From assembly GCA_012295275.1 (NCBI GenBank), contig CM022674.1, positions 10,049,792 to 10,109,791 on the forward strand: a stretch of 60,000 nt of DNA, given 5' to 3'. A program made the translations under genes and the position numbers. Every line of letters starts with the position of its first letter. Within the stretch, counting starts at the first letter, position 1. The notes beneath the pieces are model-generated. The model saw only the letters and a list, made by a program, of their open reading frames with translations. It was not told where the DNA came from and ran no database searches. Origin of the DNA: Chrysomallon squamiferum (Eukaryota; Mollusca; Gastropoda; Neomphalida; Peltospiridae). This document shows positions 50,168-60,000 of the stretch, one piece after another.

Positions 50168-53100
50168 TAACTAAGTCAAACTTATTATCAATACTCCAGA
50201 ATTTTTTTTAATTTCTTGATATTTACATTTCAGTTTGAATAAACAACAAACAATATAATTGTTAATATTTATTAACATAGTTTGACGGGTATCATATATA
50301 CAAATCTTTAGAATAACAATCTTATAAAATATCAGAAATTTTCAGTAGATCACCATAATTTCACTTTCATAAAAAGAATGTATTGATTTCTTTAAAGTAA
50401 AATATGAAAAAAAAGAGTAAATGTCACCATTAACATTTGCTTTTAATCAAATTTTAAATAATGAACACTCTGTAGTCTGCAATGGACAGCTTAGTATAGA
50501 AAATTAAATTCAGAGTAAAGCCACTGGTAAAAAAACAAAAAAAACTAATAATACATAAATTGATCTCTTTAATAATGCATATTTGGTTACAATTTGCAAA
50601 AAAATAAAAATAATAAAAAATTGTATTGATTTTGTAAATAATTATGTATAAAGCATCAAAAAAAATAAAATAAAAATACTGCCAGTAAAAAGCAGAACTT
50701 TATATTCTGCACCAAATACTGATCTACATATGATAATTGCTTAGTAAAGGTATATTTAGGCCAAATAGGAGCCTTTTTATGTAAAAAAAAAATATTGTTT
50801 AGTTTTTGTAATTTCAGCACAATAATAAACATAAATGCCTTCTATGGCCAAATTAAAAATAGCGTAATCCGTTTTCTGTTATTTTATTATTTTTCTAGCA
50901 ACATTTAGCCTAAGAATTCATATATATTTAGACTACTAAAAATTGTTTCCAATTCTTAGTCTGTCCCAATAGATATTTTTCTTTAATACCCCTCCCCCAA
51001 ATGAAAAATGTTTAAAAAATTATATATTTTTTCTCTATAAATGAAAGATAAATCCTAAGTTTTTAAATTAACTGAATTTATTTTTACTTAATTTCCCCAC
51101 TCAAATTAAAAACAAATGTATTTGTGTAAATCTATTAAAATAATATATTATTAAAGTATTTATTAAATTTGCAAATATATAAAACAAACATCATAAATTA
51201 TGAAAATGTGAAAAGTTAAAAATGTTAATATTTCTATTATCATAAAATCAGACTAAACAAAATACTTGAAATATGGCTTTGTAAGTTATTTTAAAAATAT
51301 AAATAATTTTAATCAGTTTAAACTTAATAATAAAAAGAAACTAAAATGTAAGTTTCAAATGTGACCATGCTAACACAGAGGTTAATATGTATATATAAAA
51401 AAAAAAATGAACAAAAAATACCACATTTTGTACTGAACTGATGAAAATAAAAAAGTTTGAAAAATCTCTTACCTGAAATCCCTTACTTCAATTGTCAGCT
51501 TCCACACACACACACACACACACAAAAAGAAAGAAATTTCTATTATGTACACTTTATAATTTTTACTGAAATTTTTCTTACAAGTAAACTATTTAGATTA
51601 GGATGTGTCCAAGGATTTCAGATAAGGGATAATCAACCTCCTAAAAGAAAAGAAAGGAAAAAAAGGCACTGCCTCTCTGTGTGCACACACATACTCGCAC
51701 ACACACACCTACAGTATACATGTCATATTAACATGAAATATGGCACAGATCCAGCTGCAAAATATTACAGGAAAGAGAAAAAAAAGGGATGAAAATAAAT
51801 ATAAAAACAAGATACAACATTACTTTCACAGTATACTAACACCCAAAAAAACATAATCTGAGCTGTGTGGCAATCAATCTGAAAACTAACATAGTAATTT
51901 TAAAACTCTTTTATTTCTTACAGCCCTACAAGGTGTTGTTCACTTTACTGTTGTTCTTAACAGATCAAAGTCTTAAAATTATTTTTTGGGGTAAAAACCT
52001 GTTCTGAAAACTCATATTTTTTAAAAACAATTACTAAATTAAATATATACTTTTACATTTTCTGTAATTTTAATTTAATACATTATAGATATTAATATAA
52101 CAATCAGGTTTTATTTATATTATTCTTAAAACTATATTTTACATTAAGAACAGAAATATTTTTAACATTTACACAACACAGAAATGAATAGCACTTTTAT
52201 AATTAGTTTAATGTGCACTTAACTATGGTACAATCTCAACATCTTTTTAAATTCCAAATGACTGGTTTTTGCTAAGAATATCTGATAATAAAAGCCTATG
52301 AATAAAAGCCATAAAAGTCACTCTGTCTTTGCAGTCAAATTCAATGTCTTTTCATACTTAACAAAAAATACAAATAAAATAAGTGTTTTCTCAACATTGG
52401 AAGTAATTTGTGGATTTGTGGGAGCTTTAGAAAGTTTAGAAAAATTCAAGCAGATGTGCTACACAAACTGAATAACAAAGCTATAATATTGTGCGATGAG
52501 CAATAAAGCCAGTATTCTGCTTCAGTTATAAATAAATATAAAATTGAGTCAATATATATATATATATTTGTTTTATCAATAGTCATTTCATTTGAATTGT
52601 AATCTAGCTGAGGTTATATTTGATAATGATAACTAAATTTCATAATCATTGCTGCATCATAGCTGAGTTTGATAATAGACGTATCATGTCATTTTTATCT
52701 TTAAATAATCTATGGAAAAAAAAAAAAATTTTTTTTAAACATTATGATTCTGTTTTCATTAAGGCATCTGCCATACAAAATGTTTAATACTTGCTTTTAA
52801 ACAGTAGAATTTAAGAATATAGCCCATGAGTGGTAATAAAAATCTTAACTTGAAATTTGTCTGCCACATATTTATCTTTTGAAAGTATTAATTTCATGAG
52901 CAGGTCAACCTATAAAAATAAAACAAATGTTTTTGTTTAACTGAGAAACAAGTCCAGAATAATTTTTAAAAAAATGATGACAATTTGTCTTTAAATGAAA
53001 ACAGTGAACATCTATCTATATACAAATATTTTTATTTCTGTAGTTAAATGTAGGTTAATTCTAAAAGATATCAATGTGAATGCATGTAAATACAGATTTT

Positions 53101-54096
53101 AAATAATTATTACAAATTTTTAGAATAAATATACTTAACAAAAAGTCCAAACAAAAGCAAGATAAACCCGTTTTCATGTGCTTGCACAGCTACTGATAAA
53201 TCTGTGCAAAAATACCCTACTCTAGTTCCATTACCTCTTCCATTTGTTACAACACCAGAACATCTGCTACATAGTAGTAATGTATTATTCAAATTTTTCG
53301 CAGATGGTTTGGTTAAAAATTAAAATTTAAATCCTGATTTGGGAATAAAGCTAGAGAATTGCTGCAAAAGCTGCTAATACACAAAAATGCTGAAGGCCAA
53401 ATTAAAATAAATAGTCATTCAAGTAAATGTGTACATATTCTTCTAATTACTATACAATTACTAATCTGACATGATTTATTTTTTAATTCAATCAGTGCAT
53501 TTACCAGTGCAATAAATATAATACTCCGACAAGAAGATTTCATGGCACCTTTTTTTTTGCTATATTTTACATCTTTTTTTACAATTTCAAGATTTTTCAT
53601 TATTATCATTCTTTCTCCTTTTAATAGCAACAATTCCTCATTAAATAAAGGAATACAACTAAATTTAATTACGCTTTTGTCTTATCAGACATTATTGTCT
53701 TCTCAATAAGTGACAAACCATAATTAATATTTAAATATTTATATCAAATGATTAGCCTTTGTGACAGTTATTCACAAGAATGTGTTGTCAACTTCTTTTA
53801 ATTTCTATTAAATCCTTTTATGTGTTGCACAAAACTTTCAATTATGTTTTATGTCTTAAATCAACTAATTACTGATTGTGCAGACAAAATAAAAAATTTC
53901 TATAACCATACTGTCTCCATTTCTACTGTTCATTAAATTTGTTACAGTATCATTTTAAATTTTTTCTTTTTATTGACTGACATTAATCATATAAATCTGA
54001 ATTCTAAAAATGACATAAATTTATAAAAATCTTTTACAAATACACACAGGGACATGTTAAAATGGGTGGGTAGTGTCTCATTTCACACATTAACTG
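48253..54096. other. Gene-poor AT-rich stretch including probable SZRD1 3' UTR
   Basis: No coding gene is supported in nearly 6 kb. The side next to 54097 is probably a long SZRD1 3' UTR (minus). Simple repeats include a T-rich tract with ATT units at 49010-49100, TTTA units at about 49268-49300, AGT units at about 49306-49325, an ATT microsatellite at about 50124-50166 and a CA tract at about 51503-51524. The small frames here (49109-49357, 51457-51792, 53110-53292, 53415-53633) are low-complexity or unrecognised. Confidence 0.5.
50124..50166. repeat. (ATT)n microsatellite
   Basis: About 14 ATT units in the gene-poor stretch; a shorter one is at about 45610-45636. Confidence 0.95.
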
Positions 54097-56790
54097 CTAT
54101 CTTTGTGCACTGAAGCCTTTTGTTCCATCAGGTCCATATGGCTGACGACTTGCCTCATTATTTGACTGAATATTATTTTCAGTCTTTTTAACTAACATCA
54201 TTGGTCTGAAAAAAGAAATAAAAGATTTAAGAAAAACAAATTAACTGATAATCAATAATTTAAGTGGATGTTAATGTGAGCAATGTAAAGACAATGCTCA
54301 CCTGCTTTCTTCACTCTCCTTGTCATTCACAGCTTGCTCTTCTTGTGAATCTGCTGCTGCACCGAATATTCGTAGTCGAGCCTGAGCATATTCAGCTTCT
54401 CGTTGCTCTAAACTCTTCCCATGAAGATGTGACTGATTACTGAAAAAAACATTAACATAAGAAGATATATATTATTTCAAAATGATGATATTAAAGTTTG
54501 TGATGAAGATGGATAAGCTATGAAACATCTATCAAGTATAGATATATTATTAACATACTAATTTAATTTTTATTGATACACTCTTGAGATTATCTAGTTT
54601 CTATATATAAAATAGAGAAAAGATAAAATAATGACAAATATTAACTAAATAAGTATTAATAATAATCCATAAACAAACTGCCTTTAATTAAAATATGCAA
54701 ATAATTAAAGTTCTGTTTGACCATCCATAATATCCTTTTACAGGAAAACATGTGATGACAAACTTTTAAAGGCAGTTCTTACATTGTAAAGTTATGTTAA
54801 TTAGTGGCAAAGATATGGCAAATTTTGTGTGATAAATTAACAGAGCTTTGAAAATGTTCCACTTGCATAGCTTTGCTTTTCTATTTGATTCTGCGATTTT
54901 CATAGACATTCTGCAGTAATCTTATATATTTTGGGTTTAAATTTCAAGTAAAAGTTCTTTTTTTGAGAAGCAATATGTGGGTGGTTGCACATGACAGATG
55001 TTCCATTTGATTAATACAGAGGTCACTGGGGGAGAACTTAAAATTTTGGGCTTGATTTCATAAGCACTAAACAGTCACAAAACACTTTCTTTGTTTTTAG
55101 AATTTAAATATAATTTACCTGTTAAAATTGGCTGGTGCTTTGTGTGAAGGATTATTTCCTTTTGAGGAAATAGGTTCACGCTTTAGGATTCTAACTTGTG
55201 GAGTGTATTCCGTTCTCCCACTGTCCTCACGTATATCAGACTGTGTATTGAACTGTCTAAACACAATTATGGCAACAGGAATTTGAAATTATTTATGTTA
55301 ATACAGTTCCACATTTTCTTTAAATTTTTATCATTTTTTCAAATAATTTATCAGTATTTTAAATGAACATAAGTATCAATTCATAAATACAAGTTATCCT
55401 ATTCATGTAAGAATAGAAGTTTTGGGTACATAAAGAAAAATCATAAAATAACAGTGGAAAATCAATTGCTTTCAGTCATCTAGCAGATGGTATACTTTGG
55501 ACATAGTAACAAGGTGGAATTTACAAATGTTATTATACAAAACAAAAAGAAGTAATTCTGAAGCTGATGAAGTAATTTTAATAAAATCTGATTTACAGTA
55601 AAAAGCAAAATGATAAGTGAATTTTTCTAAATCAGCTACCACTCATTACACTTTGTTTGAAAAATTTAAAAGAACAATGACAAGTGGGAATTCCTTTTTT
55701 AAAATTACAGTTTACTGTATTAACCTAAAACATGAAGATGCTGATTTCACATTATGAAAAGATTGCAAAGATTAAGCAGATTATACTGTAATAAAGTTTT
55801 ATTTAAAAAAGGAAATTATACTCAATGTAAATTGTAATTCATATATTCTCATTTTTACAACAAACCTAAAGTCAACTACTTACCCATCAGTTTTTTCTTG
55901 TGTTACTTGTATACCATCAAGCCGCTTGTCAAGTGCCTGAAAGACCAACAAGAACCTATGTAATTTATAAATCAAGATTTCTCTATTTGTATTGAGGGCA
56001 AGGCATTTTCCATTCATACATTAATGAAAGTTGCATTGATATGGCTAAAGCCCACTGAAGATAATGTGTTATTGCACTTTTATTCCATAAGAGGCAGCAC
56101 AAATACAATATAAACAATACAATATACAAAACAAAAGAGCTAAACATATCTCACTATCAAGTGTAAAGAATTAAGAAGCATTCAAACTGTTTATTAAATT
56201 ATTTTGAAAGATTTTACAATTTAAATAGATAAAAATATAATACAGAGGATGCAGAGTGTGGTACAGATATTCGATAAGACGGTTCCTAATCTTTGACAGA
56301 AAAGGTCAAAAAGCATTACGTGAAGTTATACATATGAAATATTCTCTAAGTTATAATGATAATCATAATCAGATAATGTGTACTAAAAACATCACAACTC
56401 CAAAAGTTTGAAAACTCCGGAGGCTTTCAGGGCAATTCGGTGCACTCCGGTGCGTCAGTCAGTCACACCGGATAAAATATATCGATGTAGATAATCTTTA
56501 AACATAATAACTTAATCAGCTGACCGAGTTGTTCAATACTTATACTGACAATACGGTGAATACCAATACTGCAATAGAATAGTCACTTCCCACTTTTTGT
56601 TGGCATGTAAAGGTTATTATCCGACTCCTTTTTAATGTGGAATTGTCATTTGGCAATCTGTTTTATAACTAGAGGCTTACATTATCTGTATTGTTCAATT
56701 TAAAAGTTTTTGATAGATAATCAAATGGTTACGCACACCACTGTCTTCTTGGTCTTCCCAACTGTCAAGAACGTCACATTCGTCCGCCAT
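54097..56790 (-). CDS. SZRD1: SZRD1, SUZ domain-containing protein (163 aa)
   Basis: Five exons in phase: 56737-56790 (ATG at 56788-56790), 55884-55936, 55119-55256, 54302-54439 and 54097-54205 (stop TAG); 492 nt, against 152 aa in human. The N-terminus has the conserved acidic DSWEDQEDSG and LDKRLDGIQ. The SUZ domain spans PQVRILKREP to SLEQREAEYAQARLRIFG, and the C-terminal SUZ-C motif is ASRQPYGPDGTKGF. SUZ domains bind RNA, and family members are small regulatory proteins reported in cell-cycle contexts; the exact role is unsettled. The first donor is GTGCGT, chosen because only it keeps phase with the next exon. The gene is head-to-head with TTC36 across about 650 bp. Confidence 0.94.
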
Positions 56791-57127
56791 TGCTGCACCA
56801 ATTCTCTACTTCCGTTGCGTCATAAATTAACGGTTTCACCTACATGAAAATAGTAAATAATTAAAAGCATATAAAATGATGTGTGATATCTTTTCTGAAG
56901 TAATTGTAAATAATACATTTATCTTTCTATTTCAAGCTGACTGAAATAAATAAATGATATGTAAAAACTAGTTATACTTGCCTACAGCTTAAATAAATTG
57001 CAACACATATAAAACGACAAAGGATTTCGATGAATAATATATAATAAATGTAAATTTTAATTTATAAGAAACTGATTTTATTTTTTAATTATATGCAATT
57101 TGTCTGTATAAATATTATTATAGATCG

Positions 57128-57165
<38 letters not shown>

Positions 57166-57440
57166 ACACCCATACACGTATGTATGTACTACTGATTATC
57201 ATTATCATTATGTAGTATGTATCATTGTACGTATGTAATATAATAAATATTTGATTTTACTTCTTTCTTTTTACTTCTTAAAAAAAAAAATTCGTGTTTT
57301 ATTTAATAATTAATCTACAAATATAACTATAAATAATTGGTCTATATATATTATGCAGTGATACATTTAAAAGCAGTCGAATCCTATTCCAGCATCTTTC
57401 AAAAGATATTTTTAATGAAAAGAAGAAAAAGGAAAAAAAA
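56791..57440. promoter_or_regulatory. Probable bidirectional promoter of SZRD1 and TTC36
   Basis: The two start codons diverge across this interval. Next to SZRD1, at about 56809-56823, the minus strand reads ATGACGCAACGGAAGT, which contains a CRE/ATF-like TGACGCAA and an ETS-like CGGAAGT, typical of housekeeping core promoters. A (TG)n microsatellite occupies about 57129-57162. The transcription start for TTC36 is not evident. Confidence 0.4.
57129..57162. repeat. (TG)n microsatellite
   Basis: About 17 uninterrupted TG units lie between SZRD1 and TTC36. Confidence 0.95.
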
Positions 57441-60000
57441 ATGTCAGAACCGAAACAGGCTAAAATTGAAGGACATTCGTCAGTATCACAACGCGATAAA
57501 GCTATTTTAAATCAGTTGTTTAATCCTAATTTGCCATACGGAGACGTTGACGACGAATGCGTTGAAACAGGAGAAGGTCAGGTTACTTAACCTTTTTACT
57601 CACCGATTACAAATTTAATTGTATACAACACTAATATAGTATTATATTATATATACTATATAGTAATACTACAGTCAACACTCCAGTGTTAAAAGTGTAC
57701 ACGTTCATTGATTTAATCCGTTACTCTTCACTGTCTAAGTCTTCAGTTCAGCAGTTTAGATTCAGCACATAAATATGATGATATTTCATAATAATTCTTA
57801 AAATTAAATAATCAAATAACAGGCAAGTAGTTTAAATACATTTAAAACATTATGTGAAAAACAGTAATTTTATATATGACCTAAATATCACTGCTTCAGT
57901 CCTTGTGTTGGACTACTTAGTGTCTTTAATCGCTGTTAATAAGGCAAGTAATTTTACCACCTACTATGATTAAATATTCTGGTACAGTATACTGCCTTTT
58001 ATAAAATATCATATTTAACTGTATAATTTTAGATAATGGAGAAACTGAGGAACAGAAACATGCCAAAGCAATAGAAGTGCAAGGGGTGCGGGCTGCTGAG
58101 AGTGGAGACATTCAGACTGCCATTGATCTGTTCAACAAAGCCATTACTGTAGCTCCAGACTGGGCGTCTGCTTACAATAACAGGGCACAGGCTTTACGTC
58201 TGAAAGGAGATGTTGATGGTATAAAACGTGTGTGTGTGTGTGTGAATTATTGAATGCACACATATTACTTAATATGGAATAGTTTAATTATTGTAAATAC
58301 ACATTCCTACAGGTCTCTTTATAATTACCACTTTGTTTCTTAATTAAAATGTTACACCTTTGTTTTAATTGTATTTTAATTTCATATGACATCTGCAGTG
58401 CTTTATACCTGTTGAACATGACTAATAAAAATCAAAAATTTGTAATTTCAAATATTTTTTTTTTTAACATTTACATCTACAGATTTTTATTTCTGCTTAA
58501 TTACAAAAGTATGATATATATACATATTTTACACACACACCCCCACACACACACACAATGTACATATATACCTATAATTGTTAGGTTTTTGTTTTTTTCT
58601 GTTTTATTTTAATTTTTTATACATATTTAAACTTCACTAGTTTATCATTACCTCTGATAAAATTTAGATTTATCTCAAGGGTATCCAATTTGTTACTTTA
58701 TTCTGCAAGAATAAATTTGAAATTACAGGTGCTAATCAGGACTTGGAAAAGGCCATTGAACTTAGCCAGGGTCGAGGAAAAGCAGCATGCCAGGCTCACA
58801 CACAGAGAGGATTGATTCGAAGACTTGAAGGTAAGACTAAGATGTCAGGCAGGTTTTTCAGCAAAGTCATAATTTGTTTTATCTTATAATTCTGATCCAG
58901 TTTATTAATTTTTGACATTAGGTTTTGTTGCATTTCATTATAGTTGGTACTGTGTATAATTTGGAAGTACAAACAGCCCAGTGCTTTATGTTCATTTTAA
59001 TTACTTTTATTCCACTCCTTATTTCTTATACTTCAGGTTATAACTATTGCTGATTGTTTTTCAAATACTATTCCCGTTAATTTTAAAATAAAATAGTGAT
59101 ACAAATACAGTGGTACTTTGACTTATGAGTTTAATTTGTTCTGTGACCAAGTTTGTATCTCAAATTGCTCATCTATCAAATCAGTTTCCCAACTGAAATT
59201 AATTGAAATACCATTAATCCGTTCCAGCCACCCAAAAACCAACCCATTTTGGTTTTTTGGTAACAAAATATACAAATGTAAAGAAATGAACTGGTTTTGT
59301 AAAGTGTATTTATCTTGGAGATCAGACAAAATATTTTAATGCCTCTGGCTAGTTACAGCCATTATTGACTGCTTCAGCTTCAATATGGTACATATTGTAG
59401 AAGTACAATGCTTGTACTGCTTAGCCAAGTCAGCTACATGCAAACCTTGCTCATGTTTTTCTATGAATTCAAGCTTTAATTCAATGGACATCATCCGTCC
59501 TTCTTCTCAGCACTGTCCTTTGCCCTCACTTTCTTAGGATCCATGGCAGAAAAAAATAAAAAAAATACTGCACATAACACTAGCACAACACAACAGAGTT
59601 GCTTCCATGGTGATGTTACCACGTGAAGTAATTGAGTGAGATGCAGGATGCTGGCTGGATGTTGTGTTGTTCATTGCGCCAACTAGCAGCTGCGTATCTG
59701 AAGCTTGCTCATAACTCAGATTTTGGCTTGCAGCTCAAAGCAATAAATCGACCGGGCGACTGCTCGTAACTCAAAAAACTCTGTATAGGTACCACTGTAT
59801 ATGAAAATCACTCATTTTTATTTTTAAAAAACAAACCAAAAACGATGGTGCAACTGAATTGTGTTACATTTAGTTTTTAACTACGTGTTGATGAATAAGA
59901 CTAGAGACTGTCATGGAGGGAATCAAGGTGGCTGAGAAATCTGTCTTATATTTATTTTATATCTTATTTACAATCAGGTGATAATGATGGTGCAGCAGAG
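57441..60000 (+). CDS. TTC36: TTC36, tetratricopeptide repeat protein 36 (partial, cut by window end)
   Basis: Four exons are visible: 57441-57576 (ATG at 57441), 58033-58218, 58729-58830 and 59978 to the edge. The N-terminus has [14 protein letters not shown], matching the family's opening motif. Exon 2 holds the first TPR ([32 protein letters not shown]). Exon 3 continues with [19 protein letters not shown] and RGLIRRLEG, and exon 4 begins DNDGAAE. TTC36 (HBP21) is a small TPR protein proposed to bind HSP70-type chaperones through its three TPRs. The first donor is the atypical GTCAGG; a GTTACT six bases downstream would break phase. The third TPR and the C-terminus lie beyond the window. 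A transposon remnant sits in intron 3. Confidence 0.93.
59108..59797. mobile_element. Tigger/pogo-type deletion element with TA target duplication
   Basis: The element starts CAGTGGTACTTTGACTTA (59108) and ends TAGGTACCACTG (59797). The terminal repeats are inverted and flanked by TA on both sides (59106-59107 and 59798-59799). A recurring GCTCGTAACTCA-like theme follows inside each end. On the minus strand a broken frame near 59545-59380 reads like the N-terminal CENP-B-type helix-turn-helix of a Tigger transposase ([34 protein letters not shown]). The catalytic region is absent, so the copy is non-autonomous. It is about 690 bp and lies in TTC36 intron 3. Confidence 0.85.

Noticed and set aside
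53110-53292. Small minus-strand frame with two Cys pairs
   Set aside because: Lies in the probable SZRD1 3' UTR; no recognisable domain.
1-60000. CRISPR arrays, bacterial operons, tRNA or rRNA genes
   Set aside because: None seen; the window is eukaryotic and I could not recognise any tRNA cloverleaf or rRNA segment by eye.

Overview
This is eukaryotic, clearly animal, nuclear DNA: AT-rich, full of microsatellites and transposon remnants, with protein genes cut into short exons by GT-AG introns. The recognisable proteins are metazoan (RER1, PUSL1, DIS3L2, a Tctex1-type dynein light chain, SZRD1, TTC36). The style, together with small Imd/RIPK-like adaptors, fits an invertebrate, perhaps a mollusc or another lophotrochozoan; I cannot fix the species.

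Left third (about 0.3-20.6 kb): a minus-strand tandem family of small genes that each encode a RHIM-like amyloid motif, an acidic Ser/Asp linker and a C-terminal death domain. Three look coding: 18712-20592 (167 aa, complete), 9062-11962 (215 aa, complete) and 4358-6389 (first exon uncertain). A fourth locus at 1149-1840 is a rearranged relic. It fuses pieces of two paralogues, has lost the death-domain exons, and still has open, phase-compatible reading frames. All three coding genes split the death domain at the same phase-1 intron and share a 75-nt exon. The architecture resembles insect Imd and the C-terminal half of RIPK1, but no kinase is present. Between the genes lie a LINE RNase H fragment, a pogo-like DNA transposon remnant, a 57-bp-arm foldback and a THAP-type transposase remnant.

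Middle (23-45.4 kb): RER1 (minus, 6 coding exons, 194 aa) is head-to-head with PUSL1 (plus, 8 exons, 345 aa). PUSL1 is tail-to-tail with DIS3L2 (minus, 23 coding exons, 951 aa). All three were reconstructed exon by exon with consistent splice phases.

Right (47.7-60 kb): a single-exon Tctex1-domain gene (minus), a long gene-poor AT-rich stretch, then SZRD1 (minus, 5 exons, 163 aa) head-to-head with TTC36 (plus, cut by the window edge). A Tigger/pogo-type deletion element with TA duplications sits in the last TTC36 intron.

The housekeeping genes are functionally unrelated to each other (ER-Golgi retrieval, RNA modification, RNA decay, dynein, chaperone-type TPR). The notable biology is the RHIM-death-domain cluster, which predicts an expanded innate-immune or cell-death adaptor set. 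All exon boundaries were read by eye; no database search was run.
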